DNA of 64,000 nucleotides, taken from positions 1 through 64,000 of the forward strand of contig JAPPEU010000069.1 in NCBI GenBank assembly GCA_028875245.1. The letters are read 5' to 3'. Source of the stretch: Chloroflexota bacterium (GTDB lineage: Bacteria > Chloroflexota > Anaerolineae > Aggregatilineales > Phototrophicaceae). This document shows positions 7,781 to 15,549 of the stretch, piece after piece. A model generated the notes under the pieces. It was not told the DNA's origin. It did not search any database and saw only the letters and a list, made by a program, of their open reading frames with translations. Made by a program: the position numbers and the translations under genes. Numbering within the stretch: position 1 is the first letter of the stretch; each line of letters starts with the position of its first letter.

Positions 7781-8900
7781 GATATCTGCCCCTGTTTACG
7801 ACCTACCAGTAGAACACATAGCCTCATATTTGCAGTTTCAGGGTTGGGAACTAGCACATCAGAATAGGCGCTGGCTTGTATTTCATGGACGGAAGAGCAC
7901 TAGTGGCGATCCTTTTGAGATAGTGTTGCCCAGAGACATTGATGAATCTGACTATCGATTCTACGTTGGTCAGGCCATCAAAATCTTGTCATCTCTAAAC
8001 AGGCAGACGCCCGCGACAACTGCCAATGATATCTTGCGTTATGATCTCAACAAATACGACCGTGACATATTCAATATCCGCATTCTCGACAATGCCGATA
8101 TGAGTTCAATTCCATTGCGCTTGGCGCACAAGGCAATCGCTGGGTTACAAGAACTCTTTGCTAGTGCTACCATCTCGGAAGAGAAGAAACCCCGACCATA
8201 TTTTCCTAGGGTGAGGTCTAACCCCAGTAAGATTCTGGATATGATTCGCTTCGGTCACACATTTTCAGGGAGTTTCGGCTATAGTGTGGAATCTCCAGTC
8301 AAAATTCAGAATCCAGGGCAACAGGATATGTTTCCGCTCCAGCGACGTGTGCTGGAGAGAATCGTAAGGGGTCTCGTGAATGCAGACAAAGCGGCTAAGG
8401 ATCAGAAAGTGGAGCCGCTTTTGGACGGATTTGAATTTGGATTCAGCGCAAATATGTGCGATGCAATTCTTGGTATATCCGATGACCACAACAAAGTCGC
8501 GATTGAATACAGCATTGAGTGGTCAAATGAGATTGTCGTTGCCGAGGATCTGAGGACATTTAAGGGGGTATACATACAGCAAGATCATTTAGAATTCTTG
8601 GCACAAGCCAGTGAGATTATGCGACAAGTTCAGCCGGAATTGGTGACAATTGAAGGTCATATTGTCAACCTTCGATCCCCGGACGACCCTCAGAGCGAAG
8701 CAGATGTTGACCGGAAAGTGACCGTAGAATGGAACAAGGATGATGGCACGACGCGCAAGGTCGTCGTGAAGCTGGACAAAGAGCAATACAACGAAGCCCT
8801 TACAGCGCACAAGTACAATAGGTTACTGTCTGTTACGGGCTTGATTGAGGACACCGAGCGAGAGCTATGCATGCCGCGCGATTTCAAAATCATTGGCTGA
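7770..8900 (+). CDS. Unknown protein paired with DUF4365
   Basis: I do not recognise this 376-residue protein. The ATG at 7770 overlaps the end of the DUF4365 gene by 11 bases and has GAGG 10 bases upstream. It is soluble, mixed alpha/beta. The start (ISAPVYDLPVEHIASYLQFQ, then W..VFHG) suggests a small beta-rich N-terminal unit; the middle (FEFGFSANMCDAIL and AIEYSIEWS) is strand-rich; the last 80 residues (LVTIEGHIVNLRSPDD, RKVTVEWNKDDG, LLSVTGLIEDTE) look like an OB- or SH3-type barrel. Codon use is AT-rich like its partner. The fixed overlap suggests it is the partner or regulator of the nuclease-like protein, perhaps a sensor; this is inference. Confidence 0.7.
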   Translation: MLIEISAPVYDLPVEHIASYLQFQGWELAHQNRRWLVFHGRKSTSGDPFEIVLPRDIDESDYRFYVGQAIKILSSLNRQTPATTANDILRYDLNKYDRDIFNIRILDNADMSSIPLRLAHKAIAGLQELFASATISEEKKPRPYFPRVRSNPSKILDMIRFGHTFSGSFGYSVESPVKIQNPGQQDMFPLQRRVLERIVRGLVNADKAAKDQKVEPLLDGFEFGFSANMCDAILGISDDHNKVAIEYSIEWSNEIVVAEDLRTFKGVYIQQDHLEFLAQASEIMRQVQPELVTIEGHIVNLRSPDDPQSEADVDRKVTVEWNKDDGTTRKVVVKLDKEQYNEALTAHKYNRLLSVTGLIEDTERELCMPRDFKIIG

Positions 8901-8916
8901 CAAGACATCAGTAATC

Positions 8917-11763
8917 TCACCCACCCTCCACAATCGCCACTTCATCCTCGCTCAGCCCGTACAGCTCATAAACAAGCGCGTCGATTTCGCTATCGACTGT
9001 GCCAATGAGCGCCTCCGTAATCCGGCGGCCTTCGCCGGTCAAGGCGGGGAGTTGCTTGTGCAGCTTAAGCATCTCATCGACGAGTTCGACCATCTTGTCG
9101 TGCATTGCGACATCGGCTGGATTGTCGAAGTCGATTTCGCTGATTGGGAGTTGGGCGATATGCCCACGTTTGACTTGAGCTAAAGCCTCGCCAACTTCAT
9201 GATTAATGACTCTCTGATAGAACCAGCATAAGAATCTGGAGTTGAGTAATCCGAGCAAGTATTTCAGCGACAGTGTGACGTTTTCTCGTTGGACAATGGT
9301 ATATAGATTGTCACGTACGATGAATTGTTCTTCATCCAATGTAGCTACTAAACTGTCGCCGGTTTGCCTGATTACTATTTTGCTCGGGGCATCATAGTTT
9401 GCTGAATAACGCGGCTCGGCTAGCCAATCACCGAAGCTGATATAGTAGTTTTCTTCCCATTTGTTCTGATATCGCTGGATAAGGCTGCCGCGTAGAAGTG
9501 GGCGAAAACTCGAATCTTTTGCCACCGTAGCAACAAAAGGCTTGTCATTCACAATCTGACGTGTCTGTTTCGGTTTCCCTTTTCCAGTCTGAAAGGGCTT
9601 TGTGCCTTGAGTAGTTTTGAAAATGGTGTCCAAATTCCGGAATTGGCCAGCTTTTTCAACTATCGGCAAATACTCTGCGCGTAGGAAAATGTTGATTGGT
9701 TGCCCTTGACGATTCTTCCAGAAGGTCTGAGGCACTTTATGCTCAATGTAATTCCCCGACTTGGTGATTATTGAGATTTCGACCTCGTGATTATCTGCGG
9801 GTTTCCGATTCATAAAGATATTGACTTGTGTATCTACAGTTGCATCCCTAAAGACAGGCGTCATGTAGTGCACAATATTTTTGATTGAAATGTTGTCTAT
9901 AAGAAATCGTCGAATGTCTGGTGTCATCAAATTCAACAACCAAGTATTAGGAACGATTACTCCGATAAGTCCGGCGTTGGCCGCTAATGTTTGGGACTTT
10001 TCCAAAAAAAGAAGATAACTATCTAATTGGTAGTTTTGAAGCTGATAGTTTTCTAAGAGATAATCGTTTTCGATGGTAGAAAGTGCGGCTCCATAAGGCG
10101 GATTCCCAATCACAGCATCAAAGCCGCCCGCCGCCATGATCGCGCCGAAGCCAGCCTCGCTCTCCCAATCGAAGGCTTTGACCTTGAGCATGGCTTCTTC
10201 ATCATCAAAAAGACCCGCCTGCGTCCCGCGGAAGTAGTCGCTGCCGATGAGGGAGTTGCCCCATTTGATGTTGTCGCTGAGGTCGGGCAGGATGCGCTCG
10301 CCAGCCGAGAACATGACCGTCTGCAAACCGGTGGCGTCCGAGCCGTCTTCGTTCTCCAGCATCTTGAGCAGCAGGGAGAGCTTGCTGACTTCGACGGCGT
10401 TCTGGTCGAGGTCGACGCCGTAGATGTTGTCTTGCAGGATGCGGCGTTTTTCGGCGGTCGTGAGTATCATGCCGTCGGCGGTTTCGCGGCGGCGATTGCG
10501 GAACTGATTGGGATGCTCTTGATAGTATTTCAAGTGCCAGTCCAGCAGGCATTGATAAGCGCCGACGAGGAAGGAGCCGCTGCCGCAGGCCGGGTCAAGG
10601 ATGCGCAGTTTCGCGGCCTCGTCGGGCGTTTTCTCTTTGAGCAGCTCGCCGACGGTGTTTTCCACGATGTAGTCGACGATGTACGCCGGCGTGTAATAGA
10701 CGCCGCCGGCTTTGCGCACTTCGGGCTTTTCTTCGACGCTGACCGCGCCGCCAGGGCTTAATTCGATGACTTTGCCGAGGAATTGCTCGTATACCTGGCC
10801 CAGAATTTCGGGCGGCATGACGGAGAATTCAAAGGGGCTGGAGGGAAAATACAGATTGTTGATGATGTGGCGCAGCGGCTCGTCGGGGATGTGGATCTTC
10901 AGCGAATCGCGGTCGGGCTGGCTGGCGCGTTCATCTGCCCCAAAGTTAAACAAGCCCGAATTGTACTTGTCGTCGGCCTCGATGAAGAGGATTTTCAACG
11001 CTTCGTAGACTTGCCTGCCCTCTCCGGCGGCGCTGCGCAGGCGTCTATACGCTTCAATGTCGCGGTCTTCGGCGATGCGCAGGAAGACGATGCGGTCAAT
11101 CGTGCGCTGCACCAGCAAATTGAGTTGGCGCTGGCTGAGGCCGGGATTGTGCAGGGCGATGTCTGCCGCCAGCAGTTCGCGCCACTCTTCCATCTTGCGC
11201 AGGAAAGATTGGTCGACGCTTAGGATGCCGCGGACGCGCTCGCCCTCGACCCACTCGCGCAGCGCGCCTTGGGCCACGGCTTCGCGGCTGAAGCGCGATT
11301 CAAGCTCGTCCCATTTGTCGATGTAGTCGGTGTATCGACTATAGAGCAGGCGGGCCGTTGCCGCGGGGTCTTTTTGATGTGGTTCGATTCGGCAGTCGTA
11401 GACACAGAATTCTTCAAAGTCGGTCAAGACGCTGACGGGTGTTTTGCCCGAATAACCATAGCGCCGCAACTGAAAAGCCGGCGTGGAGTTGCCCGCCAGG
11501 TTCACATGCGGCATTTTGGTCTCGACGAAGAAATGCCTGGTGTTGCCGATATGGAAGCTGTAATCGGGCCGCTTGGATCGTTCGAGGCCCGCTTCCCGCA
11601 CTTTGATGCTCGGTTCCTTCCGCACCTGCTGTTTTGCGCGTAGATCCCAGCCCAGCGCCGCGAAAAGCGGATCGACATACCAGTCTCGCAACTCGGTTTC
11701 GCTGTCGGGCTTGTCGCGGTCGAACTTCTCGACCAGTTGGCAGATGCCGTCGGGCGCGCTCAT
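8917..11763 (-). CDS. Type IIG (Eco57I-like) restriction-modification enzyme
   Basis: A 948-residue single-chain endonuclease/adenine methyltransferase with its own specificity domain. N-terminus: PD-(D/E)XK nuclease, D67 (RPDYSF) and E81-T-K83. A helical linker leads to methyltransferase motif I (DPACGSGSF, near 390) and motif IV NPPY near 553. The rest is a TaqI-like target-recognition region. Length and order match the family. It starts 8 bases after the stop of the alcohol-dehydrogenase gene on the same strand, with GGAGGG overlapping that stop. Bases 9190-10085, exactly after NPPY, are markedly AT-rich while the rest is GC-rich, pointing to replacement of the recognition domain. Expected to modify and cut one asymmetric site; the site cannot be predicted. 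Confidence 0.9.
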   Translation of the reverse strand: MSAPDGICQLVEKFDRDKPDSETELRDWYVDPLFAALGWDLRAKQQVRKEPSIKVREAGLERSKRPDYSFHIGNTRHFFVETKMPHVNLAGNSTPAFQLRRYGYSGKTPVSVLTDFEEFCVYDCRIEPHQKDPAATARLLYSRYTDYIDKWDELESRFSREAVAQGALREWVEGERVRGILSVDQSFLRKMEEWRELLAADIALHNPGLSQRQLNLLVQRTIDRIVFLRIAEDRDIEAYRRLRSAAGEGRQVYEALKILFIEADDKYNSGLFNFGADERASQPDRDSLKIHIPDEPLRHIINNLYFPSSPFEFSVMPPEILGQVYEQFLGKVIELSPGGAVSVEEKPEVRKAGGVYYTPAYIVDYIVENTVGELLKEKTPDEAAKLRILDPACGSGSFLVGAYQCLLDWHLKYYQEHPNQFRNRRRETADGMILTTAEKRRILQDNIYGVDLDQNAVEVSKLSLLLKMLENEDGSDATGLQTVMFSAGERILPDLSDNIKWGNSLIGSDYFRGTQAGLFDDEEAMLKVKAFDWESEAGFGAIMAAGGFDAVIGNPPYGAALSTIENDYLLENYQLQNYQLDSYLLFLEKSQTLAANAGLIGVIVPNTWLLNLMTPDIRRFLIDNISIKNIVHYMTPVFRDATVDTQVNIFMNRKPADNHEVEISIITKSGNYIEHKVPQTFWKNRQGQPINIFLRAEYLPIVEKAGQFRNLDTIFKTTQGTKPFQTGKGKPKQTRQIVNDKPFVATVAKDSSFRPLLRGSLIQRYQNKWEENYYISFGDWLAEPRYSANYDAPSKIVIRQTGDSLVATLDEEQFIVRDNLYTIVQRENVTLSLKYLLGLLNSRFLCWFYQRVINHEVGEALAQVKRGHIAQLPISEIDFDNPADVAMHDKMVELVDEMLKLHKQLPALTGEGRRITEALIGTVDSEIDALVYELYGLSEDEVAIVEGG

Positions 11764-11771
11764 TTTCTTGG

Positions 11772-12746
11772 TTAGCCCTCCATGTCAATCACGATCTTGA
11801 CCGCGCCTTCGTCCTGGATGCGGTGCAGCTCATAAGCCTCGAAGACATCTTCAAACTTGAAGGTATGCGTGATCATGGGCGCGACCGGGACCGTCCCATC
11901 GCTGATCCATTGCAGCGCCTGGCGCGTGCTGACGTGGTTCGGTTCTTGAATCGTGCCGACATTGGAGCGGGCGGTGAGCGACTTCCAAAAGTACTCAAAG
12001 ATGGGGAAGTCCATAGTCTCAAAGCGGGGCACGCCGAAGTAGAGGACGAAACCGTTTTCGCGCGCGATATCGATGGCGAGGCGGATCGATTCTTCTTCGC
12101 CGGCCGCTTCAATGACGACATCGGGCAGTTGGCCGCCGTTGATTTCGCGCAGCGCGTCGGCGGTTGAGCCATCGGCGTTGTGCAGGGTGTGGGTGGCGCC
12201 ATAGGTTTTGCTGTAGGCGAGGCGATAGGCTTTGAGGTCGAGGGCGATGATCTTGGCGGCGTTGCGGCGCTGCAGGGCGAGATTGAACCAGAGGCCGGCG
12301 GAACCCTGGCCGATGACGGCGGCGGTCTTGCCGCGCAGGTCGGGCAGGAACTTGGCGGCGAAGAGCACGGTGCCGAATTGCTGGGCCTGGACGGCATGCT
12401 CGAGCGGGGTGCCGGGGGCGATGGGTAGCAGGCGGTCGATCGGGGCGCGGTAGTATTCCTGCATGGCGCGGTGATCGGGGGCGAGGCAAAGCACGGCGTC
12501 GCCCGGTTTGACGCTGCCGCCATCAAATGTGGAGTCGATGGCTTCGACGATGCCGACCATCTCGTGGCCGGTTTCGCCGATTGCTGAGGGATAACGGTGG
12601 TCGGGCAAGTAATGGATATGACGGACATCGCTGCCGCAGAGGGCAAGGCGCAGGGTTTTGACGATGGCGCTGCCCGGCTGCAGGCTCGGTTTGGGCGCGT
12701 CGACAAAGGCGCACTGGCCGCGGGCGATAATCTGGACGGCTTTCAT
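11772..12746 (-). CDS. Zinc-type alcohol/polyol dehydrogenase (MDR family)
   Basis: A 324-residue medium-chain dehydrogenase. The ATG at 12746 has GGAGAA about 9 bases upstream; the longer open frame upstream is not coding. Catalytic-zinc residues are visible: CGSD and GHE. The nucleotide-binding motif is IGQGSAG, followed by a strand ending IIALDLKAYR, which fits NAD. The four-cysteine structural-zinc lobe of most family members is absent, making the protein about 20-30 residues short; this occurs in some sorbitol/threonine-dehydrogenase relatives. It probably oxidises a secondary alcohol or polyol. The R-M gene follows after 8 bases, so they may share a transcript. Confidence 0.85.
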   Translation of the reverse strand: MKAVQIIARGQCAFVDAPKPSLQPGSAIVKTLRLALCGSDVRHIHYLPDHRYPSAIGETGHEMVGIVEAIDSTFDGGSVKPGDAVLCLAPDHRAMQEYYRAPIDRLLPIAPGTPLEHAVQAQQFGTVLFAAKFLPDLRGKTAAVIGQGSAGLWFNLALQRRNAAKIIALDLKAYRLAYSKTYGATHTLHNADGSTADALREINGGQLPDVVIEAAGEEESIRLAIDIARENGFVLYFGVPRFETMDFPIFEYFWKSLTARSNVGTIQEPNHVSTRQALQWISDGTVPVAPMITHTFKFEDVFEAYELHRIQDEGAVKIVIDMEG

Positions 12747-12943
12747 CGGGTCGGTTCTCCGGCTGTTTTTCGGCAGACTGGCGTGGAGTATAGCAGTTTC
12801 GCCTGGCTTGGACATGCTGCCCTTCTTGGCGGACACCGGTAAATCGAGCGAAACATGAATGGCTGTCAATGGCATCGACGGGCGCGCCGCCGGCTCGTCC
12901 CTGCACTCATTCCGTTTCTGAGCGTCTGGGATAGAATGGGCGC

Positions 12944-13387
12944 ATGAGATCCTTCGTATTTTGTCTGTTGGCGGTGGTTCTGTTGGCGGGCTGCGCGCGG
13001 GGAGGGGATGCGCCGACGGCGACCACCCTGCTGCGCTTGACGCCGGAAGCGACCGCGACATCGACGCGGCCGGCGACAGTCGCAGTCTATCCCACCTTGA
13101 CGCCGCATGTCTTTTGCGAGGGGACGCTGGAGTCTTTTCTGATTGTGGGCGAGCGCGGGCGGGTCACGCTGACGGAGGATGGCAAGTGGCTGAACCTGCG
13201 GGCGGGCCCGGGCACGGACTTCGATGTGATCGGTCGGATGGCGCCGCTGGAGGAATTCCTGGTGCTGGATGGCGCGCGCTGCGCCGGGCCATATACCTGG
13301 TTTCAAGTGGATTACGATGGCGCGCTGGGTTGGATCGCCGAGGGGGCGGATGGGCAGTATTTCGCTGAGCCCTGGCTGCCGGGGTAG
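12944..13387 (+). CDS. SH3-domain lipoprotein
   Basis: A 147-residue exported lipoprotein: signal MRSFVFCLLAVVLLAGC with lipobox LAGC, a Thr/Pro-rich linker of about 45 residues, and a bacterial SH3-type domain from about 75 (KWLNLRAGPGTDFDVIGRM, then WFQVDYDGALGWI). The NLRAGPG and W-V-Y motifs are the hallmark of SH3_3 domains, which bind cell-wall or peptide ligands. A -10-like TAGAAT lies directly before it (12932-12937), divergent from the dehydrogenase gene. Such SH3 lipoproteins are common in Anaerolineae. Ligand unknown. Confidence 0.8.
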   Translation: MRSFVFCLLAVVLLAGCARGGDAPTATTLLRLTPEATATSTRPATVAVYPTLTPHVFCEGTLESFLIVGERGRVTLTEDGKWLNLRAGPGTDFDVIGRMAPLEEFLVLDGARCAGPYTWFQVDYDGALGWIAEGADGQYFAEPWLPG

Positions 13388-13477
13388 GGGGCAGGTCTGT
13401 ATTGTAGAAGTGTTTTGCTAAACCGAATCTTACTGTAAGCTACCTAGAGTAAATGTTGTGAAAGGTCTTGCTACGTA

Positions 13478-14287
13478 ATGTCTGATCGAGACAGCAAATA
13501 CCTCAAAATCATTTTTGACCGTCTTGAAGTGTGCAAGATGTACAAACCTAAATTTGGACGTGGTCGAGAGGGAATCGACTATCAGACATTTCGCCAGATT
13601 TATAGTGAAGACGTATTCTATGTTTGGTTTGGGCTGGACAATCCCTTAATTTATTCTGCACACAAGGCGGCGGGTGGCATAACTTCTGTATATCGCCAAA
13701 TAGGTTTAGGAAGCGAAGAACTCATACGGAGGATACTGCAAGATGAATTTGATTTAACAGAAGACCAAGCAACCTGGTCTTATCAGCTTGAGGCAGATGC
13801 CGGACGGAAACGAACTCTCAAACTTGATGGCCGAGTCTCGCCTCAACATATATCCGACCAGGTGAAACGCCGGAAGGTAACGGATTGGATGACGGCAACA
13901 AGTGAATATCTTTCGGTTAATCCACGAGTAGCAAGCGCGATGCAAGGAATCGTTCTCGAAGTAAGGCAAGGATACAAGAGTAAGGACTCCAAGCGTCAAA
14001 ATGCTGATATGGCGAACGCTGCCGAAGCATATACGCAAGGATATCTTCCTGTGCTTGCTGTTCTGTCAAGTCAAATTGACAGCGATATCATGGAACGATA
14101 TGAAAGAGGGAAGTGGCTTGTATTGCGCGGAATCTTGAGTAATGACCCATTAACATCAACGTTTGCGTTTATGACACATGTTGTCGGCTACGATCTGGCG
14201 TCGTTTTTTGAACGCAACGCCGACGTGATTCGCGAATTTACTCGTGACGTGTTAGATAGTTTGCTCAAGGCCAATGACAATGATTAA
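13478..14287 (+). CDS. Putative restriction endonuclease partner of the adjacent methyltransferase
   Basis: A 269-residue soluble protein in an AT-rich block, overlapping the following DNA methyltransferase gene by a few bases. A conserved-looking core lies at 161-186: E161 in LEVRQGY, then KSKDSKRQNAD and ANAAEAYTQGYLP. An acidic residue on a strand, then K/D/K and a Gln on a helix, is compatible with a PD-(D/E)XK or related nuclease. The remainder ends in GYDLASFFERNADVIREFTR. Gene order (endonuclease then methyltransferase, overlapping) is the classic type II layout. I recognise the block as one that accompanies such methyltransferases, but the nuclease role is inferred. Confidence 0.6.
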   Translation: MSDRDSKYLKIIFDRLEVCKMYKPKFGRGREGIDYQTFRQIYSEDVFYVWFGLDNPLIYSAHKAAGGITSVYRQIGLGSEELIRRILQDEFDLTEDQATWSYQLEADAGRKRTLKLDGRVSPQHISDQVKRRKVTDWMTATSEYLSVNPRVASAMQGIVLEVRQGYKSKDSKRQNADMANAAEAYTQGYLPVLAVLSSQIDSDIMERYERGKWLVLRGILSNDPLTSTFAFMTHVVGYDLASFFERNADVIREFTRDVLDSLLKANDND

Positions 14288-15476
14288 GCAGCGCGCGGAC
14301 TTAACCTTTAAGGAAAACATCAAGAAGGGTCGGCATGGATGGGTTCGCCTTACACCCGCGTATTCTGTCAAACTGGTTTTTGATATTTTAGAGAGTAACG
14401 GCGATGCCAGACATGTCCTCGATCCATTTTCTGGGACAGGCACTACGGGCCTGGCCTGTGCTGAGCTTGGCATAAACGCGACTTTGGTCGATATCAACCC
14501 ATTTTTGATTTGGCTGGCAGGAGTCAAGACAGCGCGATACAGTTACGCCGATTTAATTCATGCGACGCGGTATGCGAACATAATCGTGGATACTGTGAAG
14601 ACAGGAAAACGAAATAGCGCGACCTGGACGCCCCCGATTCACAAGATCCATCGCTGGTGGTCAAGTGGAAGGTTGCTAGTTCTTGCTGAAACCTATAAGA
14701 AAATATGCGAAATCGAGATAACTGATCCTGTCCGTAATTTGTTGCTGATTGCGTTTTGCAGATTATTGATTGAATGGTCCAACGCCGCCTTTAATCATCA
14801 ATCAATGTCATTCAAGGAATCCGAGCAGGCTTTGTTTGATGAAACTGCAATGATGACTTCAGCTTACCTAGAAAATGTTTCTAGAGTTGTTAGAGCGGCT
14901 TCTAAGAAAATCGCCGGGGAAGTTAGAATCATAGAAACGGATTCGCGTTCGCTTGCTGTGCCGACCAGAACACCATACGATTGCGTTATTACTTCTCCGC
15001 CTTACTCAAATCGTATGAGCTACATTCGTGAGCTTCGTCCGTATATGTATTGGCTTGGATATCTGCGTGAAGCGCGCGAAGCAGGTGAATTGGATTGGAA
15101 GGCAATTGGAGGAACCTGGGGTATTGCCACAAGCCGATTAGCCACATGGATATCGAAGAACGATTTCAAGTCGGATTCGTTGGATAGACTTGTCAGCGCC
15201 GTCGCGACCGAAAGCCAAGTTCTTGCCAATTATATTCACAAATACATGGATGATATGTTCATGCACTTTTGCAGCTTGAAAACTCACTTGGCTGAAGATG
15301 CGACGCTCCATTATATTGTTGGAAACTCCAAGTTTTATGAGACTGTAATTCCTGTTGAGCAGTTGTACGCTGAAATGATGTCCAGTGTTGGGTTCACCGA
15401 CGTCCGAATCGAACGCATTCGCAAACGTAACTCTAAGAAGGAGCTTTACGAATTTCTCGTTTCAGCAAGAAACTGA
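14280..15476 (+). CDS. DNA methyltransferase (N4/N6 class)
   Basis: Site-specific DNA amino-methyltransferase of about 398 residues. Two in-frame ATGs exist, 14274 and 14280; the second has AAGG 9 bases upstream and is preferred. Motif I (DPFSGTGTTGL, near 48) comes first and the catalytic SPPY (S239 from this start) comes about 190 residues later. SPPY is usual for N4-cytosine enzymes but also seen with N6-adenine; the order I-then-IV with a long insert is not that of the common beta class, so the middle may hold the recognition domain. It overlaps the putative endonuclease gene, and together they form a compact R-M unit. AT-rich, probably acquired. Confidence 0.85.
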   Translation: MIKQRADLTFKENIKKGRHGWVRLTPAYSVKLVFDILESNGDARHVLDPFSGTGTTGLACAELGINATLVDINPFLIWLAGVKTARYSYADLIHATRYANIIVDTVKTGKRNSATWTPPIHKIHRWWSSGRLLVLAETYKKICEIEITDPVRNLLLIAFCRLLIEWSNAAFNHQSMSFKESEQALFDETAMMTSAYLENVSRVVRAASKKIAGEVRIIETDSRSLAVPTRTPYDCVITSPPYSNRMSYIRELRPYMYWLGYLREAREAGELDWKAIGGTWGIATSRLATWISKNDFKSDSLDRLVSAVATESQVLANYIHKYMDDMFMHFCSLKTHLAEDATLHYIVGNSKFYETVIPVEQLYAEMMSSVGFTDVRIERIRKRNSKKELYEFLVSARN

Positions 15477-15549
15477 ACTCCCCGCATGTACTTAACTTCA
15501 CAAGACTGTGATAAAACAGGGGCGATATGGTCAATGGCAAGGAAGGACG

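Noticed and set aside
15477-15549. CIRCE heat-shock operator ahead of htpG
   Set aside because: No TTAGCACTC/GAGTGCTAA pair is present.
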